Position numbers and translations under genes: made by a program | Assembly (NCBI GenBank): GCA_002705575.1 | Contig: PAHI01000050.1 | Span: 1 to 40,592 of the forward strand | Length of the DNA: 40,592 nucleotides | Source: Fidelibacterota bacterium | GTDB lineage: Bacteria; Marinisomatota; Marinisomatia; SCGC-AAA003-L08; GCA-002719095 | Reading direction: 5' to 3' | Notes under the pieces: generated by a model | What the model was told of the DNA's origin: nothing | Seen by the model: only the letters and a program-made list of their open reading frames with translations | Database searches by the model: none | Part shown: positions 20,605 through 30,330 of the stretch, piece by piece | Numbering within the stretch: the stretch's first letter is position 1 | Layout: each line of letters opens with the position of its first letter

Positions 20605-22808
20605 TAGTAATCCTTCTTTAATTTATCTCTAACATTTTTGTATATCATCATTTTAGATGGCGGCTCAGGGTGCCCTTGAGTTAAATACTCTTGAGGAATT
20701 TTATAACTAGCTCCAAAGTTACCTAATAATTCTCTTCTCTTTTTAATACTTCTTATCTTTTTTATCCAATCCGTAACAGCTCTTTTAGAATTTTCTGTAA
20801 CAGCATATCCGTCCCACTCCCCTTCTAAATTTGAATGCTCTAAAAATTTTCTGGAAAACTTTCTATCTTGAGATAAAAATTGTCCCATTAATGCTCTAAC
20901 TTTAGAAGAATCATTTGTGTTTAATGCTTCCTCTAACTCATTCCTAACATTTTCATCTTCTACTAAAGCTAAAACATAATCTTTTTTCTGAATTAAATCT
21001 GCAGTATTTCTTTGTAAAGGTTCTTCATCTAATGCTACTTGAGCTTCAACATTTGCCAATGCTTCAGATAACCCTTGTCCACTAGCTTCAGAAGCTACCA
21101 ATAATTTTCTAGCTGCATTTCCCCATCTTTCTGGATTTCTAACAAAAGCGTTAGAGATCCTTTTCATGCCCGCAGCCATCGTTGCTGGTGCACCTGCAGA
21201 ATGAAGCCAAGCATTCATCGCAGTTGCAGTTGCATACGCTGCCATCCCCTTCATTCCTCCATAATGTAAAGCTCCTGCTCCAACTCCACCCCATAATAAA
21301 CCTCCTACACCTCTAAAAGATGTTTTTAATGCGCCTATCGGTCCACTATTTACAGTGTCTGAGGCGTCTTTTAACCATTTTCTTGTTATACCTAAATCAG
21401 TAAATTTAGTTTTTGCAGCTTTATGACTAGCATAAACTTCTGGACTAATTGCTTTAGTTTTCATTAGATCATCAATGTGATTTTGCATTAAAGATCCTAT
21501 TTTTTGTTTTTGCCAATCAATAGCAGGCACTTCTCTAGGTAAAACCATTTTATCAGATTTCATATATCCTGCAGTATCTTTAATAACATCATACACATCA
21601 TTTTTTAATTTGTTTAACTCCCTTAAAGAAAAGTCTTCAACAAAATCTGTTTTAACAGTTCTTTTAGTTTGTTGACTATATACTGTTTTATAAACTGGTT
21701 GCTTATCTGGTCCGATAACTCCAGTAGGTATTTGCTTAGGTATTTGTTCAATTATTTCTTCAGGTGTTTCTTTTAAAAACATACTATTTAAATATTTGTT
21801 TACTTTTTCAGCTAATTCTTTTTTTCCTGGTTCTGAAGAAGATTGCAGAGGTTCTACTATTTCTCTTTGTAATAAAGAATGTAGATCACTAGCTTTAACA
21901 GTCTTACCTATTTCGTCATCAGCAACATCTAAAATTTTATTTACATCGTCAGATACTTGTGACATTCTTTTAGTAACTTTATCCAAAGTTTGAGAATATG
22001 TTTGTTGGAATTCAAATAAATTAGATTTCTTTACCCCATCTTTACTAATTTCTTCAATAGTTTCTTTAGACATAGCATCAGCAAATTCGTCAACACTTCT
22101 TCCTGTTTTTTCTAAATGATTAGATAAAATTCTTTTAGACTGAGCGTTTTTTATTCCAAGAGCTTCTAATACACTCCAGCTTTTCATATTGCCTACAGTT
22201 TTTAAAGCACTTCCTGCCCCTCTTCCTAAAAGTTCTCCACCCATTCCCATAGCAGCTCCACCTAAAGCTCCTTTAGCTCTGCCTTTAAGTGTTTCTTTGT
22301 CAGCTCTTCCAGCTCCGTGTAAAGCAGACATGGCTATACTTTTTGCTAAAGTTAATCCTCCACCTCCATATGCATAAGAAGCTAAACTACCTACAAAATC
22401 TCCTCCTCCATACCAGTAAGGATTATCTTGTTGTGCTCTTTTCAGTTCTTTTCTCTGTTTGGATAATTCCATTTTATAATGGGTACCTAATTGAGATAAA
22501 GAAGCAGGTTTTCCTACATACCTACTAGCTAAATGATGTATTAACATAGCAGGGGCTGAGTCTAAAGCTGCACTGATTTCATCAGAAGTCCCTAAAGTTA
22601 ATCCTTGAGCAACACCCATAGCAGCAGATTTCATTGGACTAACTTTATCTCTAACGTTACCATCTTTGGCTAAAGCTAACTTCATGTTGTCTAACTCTTC
22701 AGGCGTAAGCTTTCTATCCAACTGCTCTTCTTGCTCCTCTTGTTTTTGAGGAATTGGTTCAAGCTGCTGTCTCATTTGCTCTAATTCTTCTGGAGTTAAT
22801 TTTTCCAT
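20604..22808 (-). CDS. Large internal virion/ejection protein
   Basis: A 734-residue protein with the traits of podovirus internal virion proteins. The N-terminus carries two copies of KLTPEELxxM (residues 3-12 and 32-42) in an acidic Gln-rich head. Residues 60-220 include MGVAQGLTLGTSDEI, common to such proteins, and Gly/Ala-rich segments (GGGDFVGSLASYAYGGGG, KGALGGAAMGMGGELLGRG) that can form membrane-active glycine zippers. A long helical coiled region follows, and a second Gly/Ala patch (GGLLWGGVGAGALHYGG) lies near 510. Such proteins leave the head with the DNA and form a conduit through the envelope. It is last in a run of three candidate ejection genes. Confidence 0.72.
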   Translation of the reverse strand: MEKLTPEELEQMRQQLEPIPQKQEEQEEQLDRKLTPEELDNMKLALAKDGNVRDKVSPMKSAAMGVAQGLTLGTSDEISAALDSAPAMLIHHLASRYVGKPASLSQLGTHYKMELSKQRKELKRAQQDNPYWYGGGDFVGSLASYAYGGGGLTLAKSIAMSALHGAGRADKETLKGRAKGALGGAAMGMGGELLGRGAGSALKTVGNMKSWSVLEALGIKNAQSKRILSNHLEKTGRSVDEFADAMSKETIEEISKDGVKKSNLFEFQQTYSQTLDKVTKRMSQVSDDVNKILDVADDEIGKTVKASDLHSLLQREIVEPLQSSSEPGKKELAEKVNKYLNSMFLKETPEEIIEQIPKQIPTGVIGPDKQPVYKTVYSQQTKRTVKTDFVEDFSLRELNKLKNDVYDVIKDTAGYMKSDKMVLPREVPAIDWQKQKIGSLMQNHIDDLMKTKAISPEVYASHKAAKTKFTDLGITRKWLKDASDTVNSGPIGALKTSFRGVGGLLWGGVGAGALHYGGMKGMAAYATATAMNAWLHSAGAPATMAAGMKRISNAFVRNPERWGNAARKLLVASEASGQGLSEALANVEAQVALDEEPLQRNTADLIQKKDYVLALVEDENVRNELEEALNTNDSSKVRALMGQFLSQDRKFSRKFLEHSNLEGEWDGYAVTENSKRAVTDWIKKIRSIKKRRELLGNFGASYKIPQEYLTQGHPEPPSKMMIYKNVRDKLKKDY

Positions 22809-22823
22809 ACTACACCTTATTGT

Positions 22824-23753
22824 TTATTTTTGTTGCTGTTGTTGCAGCAATTGTTTTAATTCTTCATCCGCCTCAATGGCTTGCATCATCCAAGGTTGTA
22901 CTTGCCCATTAGTAATTGCCTTTTTTAAATTATTTTTTAAAGGATCAGGGCTACCTACTTCTTTTTTAGTATTTACATCTGGTAATTCATTTCTATTAAG
23001 TATAGTAGAAGATCCAATTTCTGGAGCTTGTATAAATCTTCTTTCCATTAAAGTTCTAAAATCAGTACCTTCATCTGACCTTTCATGTACAAACCTAGCT
23101 TTACTCCCTTTAAGTAAATTCTGTTCAACTTGCAATGCAGTATTTAAGGCTTGTCTAAATAAATTTCTATTATGAGGTGTTAACTTACCTGTATTTATAT
23201 AAGTAGCTTTCCATTGTTTTAATTGCTCTTTAAATCTTCTATCTCCCTCAAAATCTGCAACGTCTTTATCTGTCATAACCCCAGCTTCTTGACCAATAGT
23301 TCGGGCTAAAATTCTTTTTATAGCATTATCTGTAATTTGATTACCATTTTCTAAATGTTTAAGAGTAGACAAAACACTACTTACACCTTGCCTAGATCCT
23401 AGTATCATTTTATCTCTATCAAAATCTCTAGCAACACTTGTTAAAAACTGTTTTTGTATTCTTTCCATTCTACCTTGAGTCATGCTAAAACGGTTTTTAG
23501 CTAACTTAAGTTCTTTCTTTCTTAAATCTAAAGAACCTTTTTGATATTCTGACATTTCTTCTGACGCTGGTTCCCTATCTTTTTTAAATTTGCTAAAACC
23601 AGAAGATAAGTCCTCTTGTACTGCCATTCCTTTAAGCCCACCTTCGCCGCCGCCTATAGCACTACCTACCATGTAGGCTACTACTTTGGGACCAAAGTAT
23701 TGGAGAGCATCACTAAAGTTGTCTTTTACAGTTTTCTTTTTGTCATCTGCCAT
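22824..23753 (-). CDS. Internal virion protein candidate
   Basis: A 309-residue helical, charged protein. Residues 19-46 (VVAYMVGSAIGGGEGGLKGMAV) are a Gly-rich hydrophobic patch; the rest is Lys/Glu/Arg/Gln-rich helix ending in a Gln tract (QQQQQ). It lies directly between the 386- and 734-residue genes. Composition and position fit the second of three ejection proteins; there is no conserved enzyme motif. Confidence 0.65.
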   Translation of the reverse strand: MADDKKKTVKDNFSDALQYFGPKVVAYMVGSAIGGGEGGLKGMAVQEDLSSGFSKFKKDREPASEEMSEYQKGSLDLRKKELKLAKNRFSMTQGRMERIQKQFLTSVARDFDRDKMILGSRQGVSSVLSTLKHLENGNQITDNAIKRILARTIGQEAGVMTDKDVADFEGDRRFKEQLKQWKATYINTGKLTPHNRNLFRQALNTALQVEQNLLKGSKARFVHERSDEGTDFRTLMERRFIQAPEIGSSTILNRNELPDVNTKKEVGSPDPLKNNLKKAITNGQVQPWMMQAIEADEELKQLLQQQQQK

Positions 23754-23755
23754 AA

Positions 23756-24916
23756 TTAATCCTTAATATATTTTCCTATAAATTTACAAATTGGTAATCC
23801 TACATTATATATTATTTTACCTAATAAATTAGATTTATGATGCTTGCCTTCCCTGTAAGCCATTTCATATGCCCAACTATTTACAAAAGGTAAAGTTACA
23901 TATGCTAATAATGGAAACTTTCTAATTAAATTGGCTATAGGTACTCCAAACGAATGATATCCTTTTACAATTTGTTTAGGTAATTTATTACCAAAATCTG
24001 TATCAGCTTTCCATATATTATATGGTAATAATCCTTGCTCATATGTAGCTGTACATACTGCAGATACTCCTCCACCATCAGGCTTTTGGGTTTCCGCTGC
24101 TTTTTGTTGAGCTTCTGCATTAATTTTTGCAGCTTCAATAGTTGTTTCATTTGCCTCTTTAGCCATTTGATGCTCTAAAGAAGACCCTGAAAATCCAAGA
24201 GAAAATTTAGCCATTGCTTCAGCTCTAGATTTATCTTGCCCTAAAGCTTGTTCTTCTAATTTTTGAGCAGTATCGGATCTCATTCTTGCTATATCTGTTC
24301 CTTTTTGTGCTTGCATCATTAAAGCTTGGAATTGTTCCTGTCCTCCTGAACCTATTCCAAATAAATTTCTTCTAGCTAAATTTTGAATATTTGTTTGGTA
24401 TCCTGACTCTATTCCTGCTTTTTGAGTAGCTTCAAGCCTAGTAGTGTAAGCTGTATCATCTTTTAATCTTCTAAATGGATCTCTTCCCTCATCTTTCATT
24501 TTTTGTTCTTGATCTTCAAATAGATCTACACCTTCTTCAATATTAGATTTAACTATATCTTGACTACTAGTACTTTGTTGTTTTAAAGCTTGATTTTCTC
24601 TTTGTTGTTGCTCTATTACTCTTTCTTTATCGTAATACGCTGCCATGCTATCTGCAGAAGCTCCGCCTCCTTTTTGTATTCTACTTATATAATCACCTAC
24701 AGTTTCACTACCAATTCTTCCGCCCCATTCTTTATCTTTATAAAAATCCATATATTGGTTAGCCAAACTAGCATCTTTTTGATACTGTTTATGTTTTTGC
24801 TCTAATCCTCTTTGTTCTTGAGACGTATATGGATTCATTCTAAATTTGCCTGTAGATTGATCCATCTGTCTCCAATCTTTATATAATTTAAATTTTTCTT
24901 TGTTTGACTCAGCCAT
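23756..24916 (-). CDS. Structural/internal virion protein with phage-type C-terminal domain
   Basis: A 386-residue protein. The first ~275 residues are charged, Gln-rich helix (for example EQQQRENQALKQQ), including GIGSGGQEQFQALMMQAQKG near 190. The last ~110 residues form a different domain beginning CTATYEQGLLPYNIWKAD and ending GLPICKFIGKYI, with a hydrophobic LLAYVTLPFVNSWAYEMAY segment. I recognise this C-terminal arrangement from other phage virion proteins in ejection or tail modules, but its job is not known. It is the first of three adjacent candidate internal proteins. Confidence 0.68.
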   Translation of the reverse strand: MAESNKEKFKLYKDWRQMDQSTGKFRMNPYTSQEQRGLEQKHKQYQKDASLANQYMDFYKDKEWGGRIGSETVGDYISRIQKGGGASADSMAAYYDKERVIEQQQRENQALKQQSTSSQDIVKSNIEEGVDLFEDQEQKMKDEGRDPFRRLKDDTAYTTRLEATQKAGIESGYQTNIQNLARRNLFGIGSGGQEQFQALMMQAQKGTDIARMRSDTAQKLEEQALGQDKSRAEAMAKFSLGFSGSSLEHQMAKEANETTIEAAKINAEAQQKAAETQKPDGGGVSAVCTATYEQGLLPYNIWKADTDFGNKLPKQIVKGYHSFGVPIANLIRKFPLLAYVTLPFVNSWAYEMAYREGKHHKSNLLGKIIYNVGLPICKFIGKYIKD

Positions 24917-24918
24917 AT

Positions 24919-25269
24919 TTACCTCATAAATAGTATTGTAGCCCTAACATTGTTAGTGCTGTGGTTTTGTATATATACATATTCTTTAGTCCATTCATAC
25001 TTACCTTTTACAGGGTAAGAATCAGAAGTACCGTCTAATAATTCATGTGCCATTGTTAAAAGCCCATTGCCCTCTTGGGATAATATAAGATAAGTAGTTG
25101 GAATAAAATCTAAATCATGCCTTATTCTAGTAACTGTTTGATTAGGAAATTTATGTCTTTTAACCAACATTCCTTCTATATTTTCATTTAAAGTTAATTT
25201 AGTAAGCCCACTAGATAACTCATCTATTAGTCTACTTACATCATTAATGTTTTCTAATGAAAACTTCAT
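24919..25269 (-). CDS. Small beta-rich virion protein
   Basis: A 116-residue protein with a helical start (residues 1-25) then predicted strands: TRIRHDLDFIPTTYLILS, a middle turn region, and WTKEYVYIQNHSTNNVRATILFMR. The xxxHDLxFIPTxYLIL and final NVRATILxMR strands resemble short phage proteins encoded beside tail and ejection genes. It starts inside the stop of the large tail gene. A tail accessory is likely. Confidence 0.62.
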   Translation of the reverse strand: MKFSLENINDVSRLIDELSSGLTKLTLNENIEGMLVKRHKFPNQTVTRIRHDLDFIPTTYLILSQEGNGLLTMAHELLDGTSDSYPVKGKYEWTKEYVYIQNHSTNNVRATILFMR

Positions 25270-27866
25270 TCTTTAATTCCTATATTATATGGAGTAGCTA
25301 TTTCTAACTCATATCCACTTATTAAAACATTTTCATTAACAGTGCTATTTTCAAAAGATAGCCTAAATGATTTAGCTTTTCCAGAAGGTAATTTACTTTT
25401 CTTTCCACTTAATGCACTAGATCCCCAACTAAATGTGTCCCATTTTGGAATACCCCATCCACCACTAGATAAACCTGAAAAATCAAATATTATATCTGCA
25501 ATATTATCATCTATAAAATCTCTTTCTGGTTTAACACTTAGACTAAATATACCTGATTCAAAATCATTTAAAGAATCAAGAGCATGAATTTTTATTCTTA
25601 AAAACTTTTTAGGAACTGTAGGTTCTCCTAATGTTTCCCAGTGAGTAGTATATTTAAAATCTATAGGTTCAGCATGATCTGCATAATCTTCTGTATTTCC
25701 AGTATTTTGTATCTTATATAAATTTCTATTTAAACTAATTTCCCCTTTAGATCTTTCTGAGAAAAATACCCCATTTGTAGTAACAGCAATACCTCCTGAT
25801 AAATCCATATTAGTCCACTGCAGCCAAGCTTGCCGATATGTATCATATACAAATAATTCACTTTCTGTATTAGACACATACTCATTAGATTGTATTTCTT
25901 CCACTGGTAACATTAATATATAAGAGTCTTGCTCATTCCAATTAGCCGCAACAGCCCTTCTAAAATTAAAATTTTTATTAGCTTCTTTAAATAAAGGAGA
26001 TATAATAGCACTTACTTCTTGAGGAGGTGCCCCAGTAGATATAGAGTATATTCCCTTTCTATTTAAAAAGAATAATGTTCCCATAACTTCTTTTATAGTA
26101 TGGTGCGCCGTACAGCCGATTCCTGTACTAGGAGAAGATACATAATCTACTCTAATAGATCCATCTTCCATATTACCTGTTGCACTAAATATAGCCTTTT
26201 CTTGGAATACATATAATGTTTTATTTAAAGGAGCAATAGATGTAATTCTACCTCCTTCTCCAGCAGGAAAACTATGAAAATTAACACCTTGAGGAAATGT
26301 TTCTGGACCTTGTAAAGGATCACTCCAATAAATTTTATCTACTGCACTAGGATCTCCTGCTAACACTAAAAGTCTACCAAAAGTAGACATGTATTTACAT
26401 TTAGGTAAGGGATAATTTCCTATAGCATCTATAGTAGGTTGTTCAAAAGCTACTTTTTTTACTAAATTAATGTCAGACATATTATCTACAAAACTTGTAT
26501 TTGCCGTACTACTATCATTAGCTATTTCTTCTACTAAGTAATAGGATAAATCTACATCTGCAGGAATATCAGTACCAGTACCTATGTCTGCAGTTCTAAA
26601 AATTTGAATTCTAAGATTATTAGAAATAACTGTATTATCTTCAATTGTTACAGAAGACATAGCATCAAAACCTATAGTAGTACCAGTAACAGAAGTAATT
26701 ATTTTTTCATGATATTCTCCAGTACTGTCTTTAAAATAAGCAGTATCTCCTATTCTTAAAGTGTGTCCTGAATGTATAGTTAAAGAATTAGTTACATTAG
26801 TTTGCTGAGCATTTACTTTACCATATGCAGTATTAAATCCTTCAGTATTAAGTATAGTAGGAATATTTAAATTTATATCATTGCCAGAATCAACAATTCC
26901 ATGATTTATAAGTTTAGGTTCACTAGCTTGTCCTTCTGTAAATCTACCCTTAGCATCTTTTTGCACATATCTTATTTTATATCTATAATATTTAGAGCCT
27001 GAATGAGAACCTACTTCTGAAATGTCAGAAGGTCTTTTCATTCCTGCATTATATATTCTATTTCCATCATATTTTTTTAAATCATCATACCCATTAGAAC
27101 AATATAATATACCATTTACATTAACAAATGATATATTTTCCATTAAACTTTCATCTCCTGCACTAACAGTCTTTTTAGCAAACCCATTAGTAAAAGGTTT
27201 ACTAGAAGGAGTTGCCGAAGTATTACCATAATTTGTATCCCATTTAGGAACTTCTTTATACACTTTATATTTAATTTTAGTTTCAGAACCTACAGTCTTA
27301 GATATATCTATAGATTGAGCTTTAGGTAAAAGTCCTGCAGGATCACTATTTATACTAGAATCAGATATAGTTATAGTAAATTTATTAAAAGAATCCAGCC
27401 ATGCTTTTAAAGACCCAATAGTAGGTGGAGAAGCTTCTAGTCCTGTACCTAAAGAAAAAGTATAAGAAGTTGTAGTATCCGCCGTATCTTCTGTAAATTC
27501 AAATATTATTTCATTATTTTCATTTGCTTTAATACTGTAAAAAGCACTATTATCGTCTCCAGCTACAGTATATATTATTTTAAAACTTTTTTCTTCGAGT
27601 TTGTATAAATTTTCATCCGCACTAAAGATTTCTTCAACAATTTCTCCCGTAGAAGTATTAAGATTGTGGTACACAGTAGTACCATAGCCACCTTTTCCAT
27701 TTGAAACTCCTTGAAAACCAAACCTTTTACTTAAAGAACCATCTTTTCTAAATCTAGCATTTTGAGATTCAGATGCAAAATCAGAAGGTCTTGTAAGGTC
27801 TGAACTCCTTTTATCAAGTCCTCTAAAGTTGTTAAACATTTTCTCTAGTTTTGGTTGTACAGCCAT
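25266..27866 (-). CDS. Large tail protein (tubular B/stabilisation type)
   Basis: An 866-residue beta-rich protein. It opens with KLEKMFNNFRGLDKRSSDLTRPSDFASESQNARF and KDGSLSKRFGFQ, a signature of podovirus tail tube/stabilisation proteins (N-termini read FxGGLNxxxxPxxLxxxEsqNaRF). The middle holds repeats of strand-rich Ser/Thr sequence, a GIGCTAHHTIKEV stretch and a YDTYRQAWLQWTN segment typical of propeller blades. It likely forms the tail nozzle or needle collar next to the connector. ATG 27866 overlaps the connector stop as TAATG with GGGGA upstream; a TTG start at 27878 is less likely. Confidence 0.8.
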   Translation of the reverse strand: MAVQPKLEKMFNNFRGLDKRSSDLTRPSDFASESQNARFRKDGSLSKRFGFQGVSNGKGGYGTTVYHNLNTSTGEIVEEIFSADENLYKLEEKSFKIIYTVAGDDNSAFYSIKANENNEIIFEFTEDTADTTTSYTFSLGTGLEASPPTIGSLKAWLDSFNKFTITISDSSINSDPAGLLPKAQSIDISKTVGSETKIKYKVYKEVPKWDTNYGNTSATPSSKPFTNGFAKKTVSAGDESLMENISFVNVNGILYCSNGYDDLKKYDGNRIYNAGMKRPSDISEVGSHSGSKYYRYKIRYVQKDAKGRFTEGQASEPKLINHGIVDSGNDINLNIPTILNTEGFNTAYGKVNAQQTNVTNSLTIHSGHTLRIGDTAYFKDSTGEYHEKIITSVTGTTIGFDAMSSVTIEDNTVISNNLRIQIFRTADIGTGTDIPADVDLSYYLVEEIANDSSTANTSFVDNMSDINLVKKVAFEQPTIDAIGNYPLPKCKYMSTFGRLLVLAGDPSAVDKIYWSDPLQGPETFPQGVNFHSFPAGEGGRITSIAPLNKTLYVFQEKAIFSATGNMEDGSIRVDYVSSPSTGIGCTAHHTIKEVMGTLFFLNRKGIYSISTGAPPQEVSAIISPLFKEANKNFNFRRAVAANWNEQDSYILMLPVEEIQSNEYVSNTESELFVYDTYRQAWLQWTNMDLSGGIAVTTNGVFFSERSKGEISLNRNLYKIQNTGNTEDYADHAEPIDFKYTTHWETLGEPTVPKKFLRIKIHALDSLNDFESGIFSLSVKPERDFIDDNIADIIFDFSGLSSGGWGIPKWDTFSWGSSALSGKKSKLPSGKAKSFRLSFENSTVNENVLISGYELEIATPYNIGIKE

Positions 27867-28756
27867 TATATTCCCCAATCATCCCAAGTATTAATTTCTG
27901 GAATAAATTGAACATCATCACTTATCATTGCATAACTTTCAATAATATCTCTTTCCATTTCTTGTAATTCTCCTGTAGCCTCTCTAGAATCTACAGAACT
28001 GTCTCTTTTTAATATTTTCCATGCACAATAAGATATTAAATATCTTTCTACATTTCTTGGTAAATCTGAATGTGTAGTGGTATCTTTGCCTCCCACTATA
28101 AAATCATTTGCTGACACAGATACTGAACTAGTTATATTTATTTGAGTTTCTGTAACAGAACTTATTTTTAAATTTTTATTTTTAGATACGCCTTCATCAT
28201 CTACAATACAAATATATGAATGGTTATTTAAATCAACAGCATCGGTTAACAATGTATTGTTTTCTAAAGTTAATACTGTACCTGTGCTAGATACCCCCAA
28301 TTTAGCTCTTCTTAAATCTAACTCTCTTACTCTTTTAACATAATTTAATCTAATTTTTCCACTAGTAGGAGCTGGGGCTAAAATAATTTTTCCAGAAAGT
28401 CTAATGTATTTAGAAGGTGACCCGCTCGACCCTGGCGCCCTATCTCTATATTCTCCCTCATCTAAAATGTAATAATCATCAGTATCTCCTGTAGAAGAAT
28501 ATTCTGCAGAATGTATTTTATTATCTAAAAATATATCTGATGGCAAATCATAGCTTTCTTGCCCAGATACTATATCTATAGTAGCCTCAGTAGTAAATAC
28601 TCTAGAATGTTTAGCAGTAATTAAAGACTGTAATCTATGTTGAGCATCATTAAAATATTGAAGAAATTCAGCATCTGATATACCTACAAAAGCAGACACA
28701 TCCTCATTTTCTGTTTCTCTTCTTACTTGGTCAATTAAGTATTGTACGTATCTCAT
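27866..28756 (-). CDS. Head-tail connector protein (gp4/tubular A-like)
   Basis: A 296-residue protein preceding the large tail protein. Its first 60 residues are helical (YVQYLIDQVRRETENE, then FLQYFNDAQHRLQSL) and the rest strand-rich, with QESYDLPSDIFLDNKIHSAEY and KIRLNYVKRVREL, as in podovirus connector proteins that plug the portal to the tail. The C-terminus is helical again (YLISYCAWKILKRDSSV). I select the ATG at 28756 with AGAGGA just before it; an earlier ATG at 28789 lies in the previous gene. Confidence 0.75.
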   Translation of the reverse strand: MRYVQYLIDQVRRETENEDVSAFVGISDAEFLQYFNDAQHRLQSLITAKHSRVFTTEATIDIVSGQESYDLPSDIFLDNKIHSAEYSSTGDTDDYYILDEGEYRDRAPGSSGSPSKYIRLSGKIILAPAPTSGKIRLNYVKRVRELDLRRAKLGVSSTGTVLTLENNTLLTDAVDLNNHSYICIVDDEGVSKNKNLKISSVTETQINITSSVSVSANDFIVGGKDTTTHSDLPRNVERYLISYCAWKILKRDSSVDSREATGELQEMERDIIESYAMISDDVQFIPEINTWDDWGI

Positions 28757-28757
28757 A

Positions 28758-29582
28758 TTATCCTCTATATATTTTTCCCATTTCTTCACCTAATCTTTCT
28801 TGTAATTGTTTTATTCTAGATCCAGATTGACGTTGTTGCCTAGCAGCTCTCATCATTCCTTCTTCCATCATTCCTCCAGCATTTCTAATTGCTTGAGCTT
28901 TTTGTGCTTTATATTGTTTTTCTCTAGCTTTTTTAGCTCCCACACCTCCGGCGATGCCTCCTAAAATAGCTCCTGTTGCAGCTCCAATTGCTGTTCCAAC
29001 TCCTGGGGCAAACATGCTTCCAACCTGTGCGCCTGAAAGTCCACCTGTAGTAGCTCCCATCATCATATCAGTACCTGTATCTCCACTTGCTCCTGCACCA
29101 GTTGTAGCTTTTTTAAACATACTCGATATTTCTCCAGCTCCTGCTACTACAGTTGCTGCTCCCCCTGCTGAAGAAGCTGCTTTTTTTAAACTCATTTTTC
29201 CTGATTCTTCTGCTATTTTTTTAGCTGTTTGTTTTCCACTTTCTTTTAATGCAAATTCTTTTGCAGATAAAGTAGCATGTTGTTTAGCCATGTTTAAAGT
29301 TTCTCTTTTTGCTATTTCTTTTGTTATTCCTTGACCAAAAACTTGCCCTCCTTTATGAGCAATAGATCCATATTTAACCATTTCTGCTTTCTTTTTTGCA
29401 ATTTGTTGTTTTAATTGAGCTTGCATTAAAGACTGACCCATACTCTGCAAACTTTTATTAACATTAGTTCCCATTTTTTCAAAAGGATTGCCATATTTTT
29501 CTTGCAACTTTTTTTGAGCTTTCTGTCTAGCTAATCTTTTAGCCATAAGCTCTTTAGATAATTTTGGAGTATATCCAGCCAT
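28758..29582 (-). CDS. Glycine-zipper virion protein
   Basis: A 274-residue protein with a Lys/Gln-rich helical front (LMAKRLARQKAQKKLQ) and a strongly Gly/Ala-rich centre. Residues about 140-220 contain repeated small-residue steps (APGVGTAIGAATGAILGGIAGG), a classical glycine zipper capable of membrane insertion. The tail is basic and Gln-rich. It sits upstream of the connector. A tail-associated or ejected membrane-active protein is plausible; no family is firmly recognised. Long plus-strand frames here are an effect of the biased composition. Confidence 0.62.
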   Translation of the reverse strand: MAGYTPKLSKELMAKRLARQKAQKKLQEKYGNPFEKMGTNVNKSLQSMGQSLMQAQLKQQIAKKKAEMVKYGSIAHKGGQVFGQGITKEIAKRETLNMAKQHATLSAKEFALKESGKQTAKKIAEESGKMSLKKAASSAGGAATVVAGAGEISSMFKKATTGAGASGDTGTDMMMGATTGGLSGAQVGSMFAPGVGTAIGAATGAILGGIAGGVGAKKAREKQYKAQKAQAIRNAGGMMEEGMMRAARQQRQSGSRIKQLQERLGEEMGKIYRG

Positions 29583-29586
29583 TTTA

Positions 29587-30147
29587 TTATTCTCCTAATT
29601 TTTTAATTATATACATCATTTGTAATACGTCTGTTGTTCCCCCATTTTGTAATGGAGAACTATCTGAAGATGTTGAATATTTATAAGTTAATTCATAATT
29701 ACTATCTATAGCAAATTCAAATTCAGTATCTGTTAAATCATCAATATCTTCCCCTATAAAATCTTGTAATATATATGCATTAGAACTAGAGTTTGCTACA
29801 CATATTTCTAAATTTCCACATTGAACAATAGTTTGATCTGGATTTTTTAATCTATATTCTATTTTAGCTGATGTCCCTGCAGATAGAGTTAATATAGAAT
29901 CTGTATCTGTAGCAACTTTTTTTAATAGTGTATGGGCTGCAGAGTTACTTAAACTTACTTCCCCTCTAGCTTGTAATTGATCAGATTTAATATTAGCTGT
30001 ATTTATAGTACTACCTTTAGTAGAACCGTCATGATTATGCTCACTAATTTTATCAAAGCAATATTGCTCTATATCATCTGCCCAGTTTGTAGCACCTTTT
30101 TTAGGAATTTGTAAAGTTAATCCTTTACTAATTGTTTTTAATGCCAT
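29587..30147 (-). CDS. Virion protein with HNHDG motif
   Basis: A 186-residue protein. Residues 24-48 include DIEQYCFDKISEHNHDGSTKGSTI, a motif found repeatedly in phage tail-fibre and neck proteins, where the HNHDG part often lies in a trimer contact. The remainder is strand-rich (KIEYRLKNPDQTIVQCGNLEICV, FEFAIDSNYELTYKYS), like a small receptor- or fibre-associated beta domain. It is located between tail-fibre and connector genes. Exact role unknown. Confidence 0.62.
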   Translation of the reverse strand: MALKTISKGLTLQIPKKGATNWADDIEQYCFDKISEHNHDGSTKGSTINTANIKSDQLQARGEVSLSNSAAHTLLKKVATDTDSILTLSAGTSAKIEYRLKNPDQTIVQCGNLEICVANSSSNAYILQDFIGEDIDDLTDTEFEFAIDSNYELTYKYSTSSDSSPLQNGGTTDVLQMMYIIKKLGE

Positions 30148-30318
30148 CTAGTCCTCCTCATATGGAACATGCTGCTCCTGGGTTTCCACCCTTTCTTTAT
30201 CATTTACTTCTGTATCCCTCTTTTCCTGGGCTTTAAGTCCCCTTAATTTGCCTTTAAGTCTCCACTTTTTAGCCGCATCTTTTATAATGTCTGATGTACT
30301 TTTAGTTTTCTTTACCAC
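30148..30318 (-). CDS. Small charged protein, GTG start
   Basis: A 56-residue gene beginning at GTG 30318, eight bases after an AGGAG site, and ending with TAG at 30148, immediately before the next gene's ATG. It is basic in the first half (KKTKSTSDIIKDAAKKWRLK) and acidic in the second (Glu/Asp/Gln, ending PYEED). The neat fit in the gap between fibre and HNHDG genes supports it. No family is recognised. Confidence 0.6.
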   Translation of the reverse strand: MVKKTKSTSDIIKDAAKKWRLKGKLRGLKAQEKRDTEVNDKERVETQEQHVPYEED

Positions 30319-30330
30319 TCTTATCTCCTA

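Noticed and set aside
28954..29334. 126-codon Pro/Ala-rich plus-strand frame
   Set aside because: Complement of the Gly/Ala-rich zipper region of the virion protein; composition artefact.
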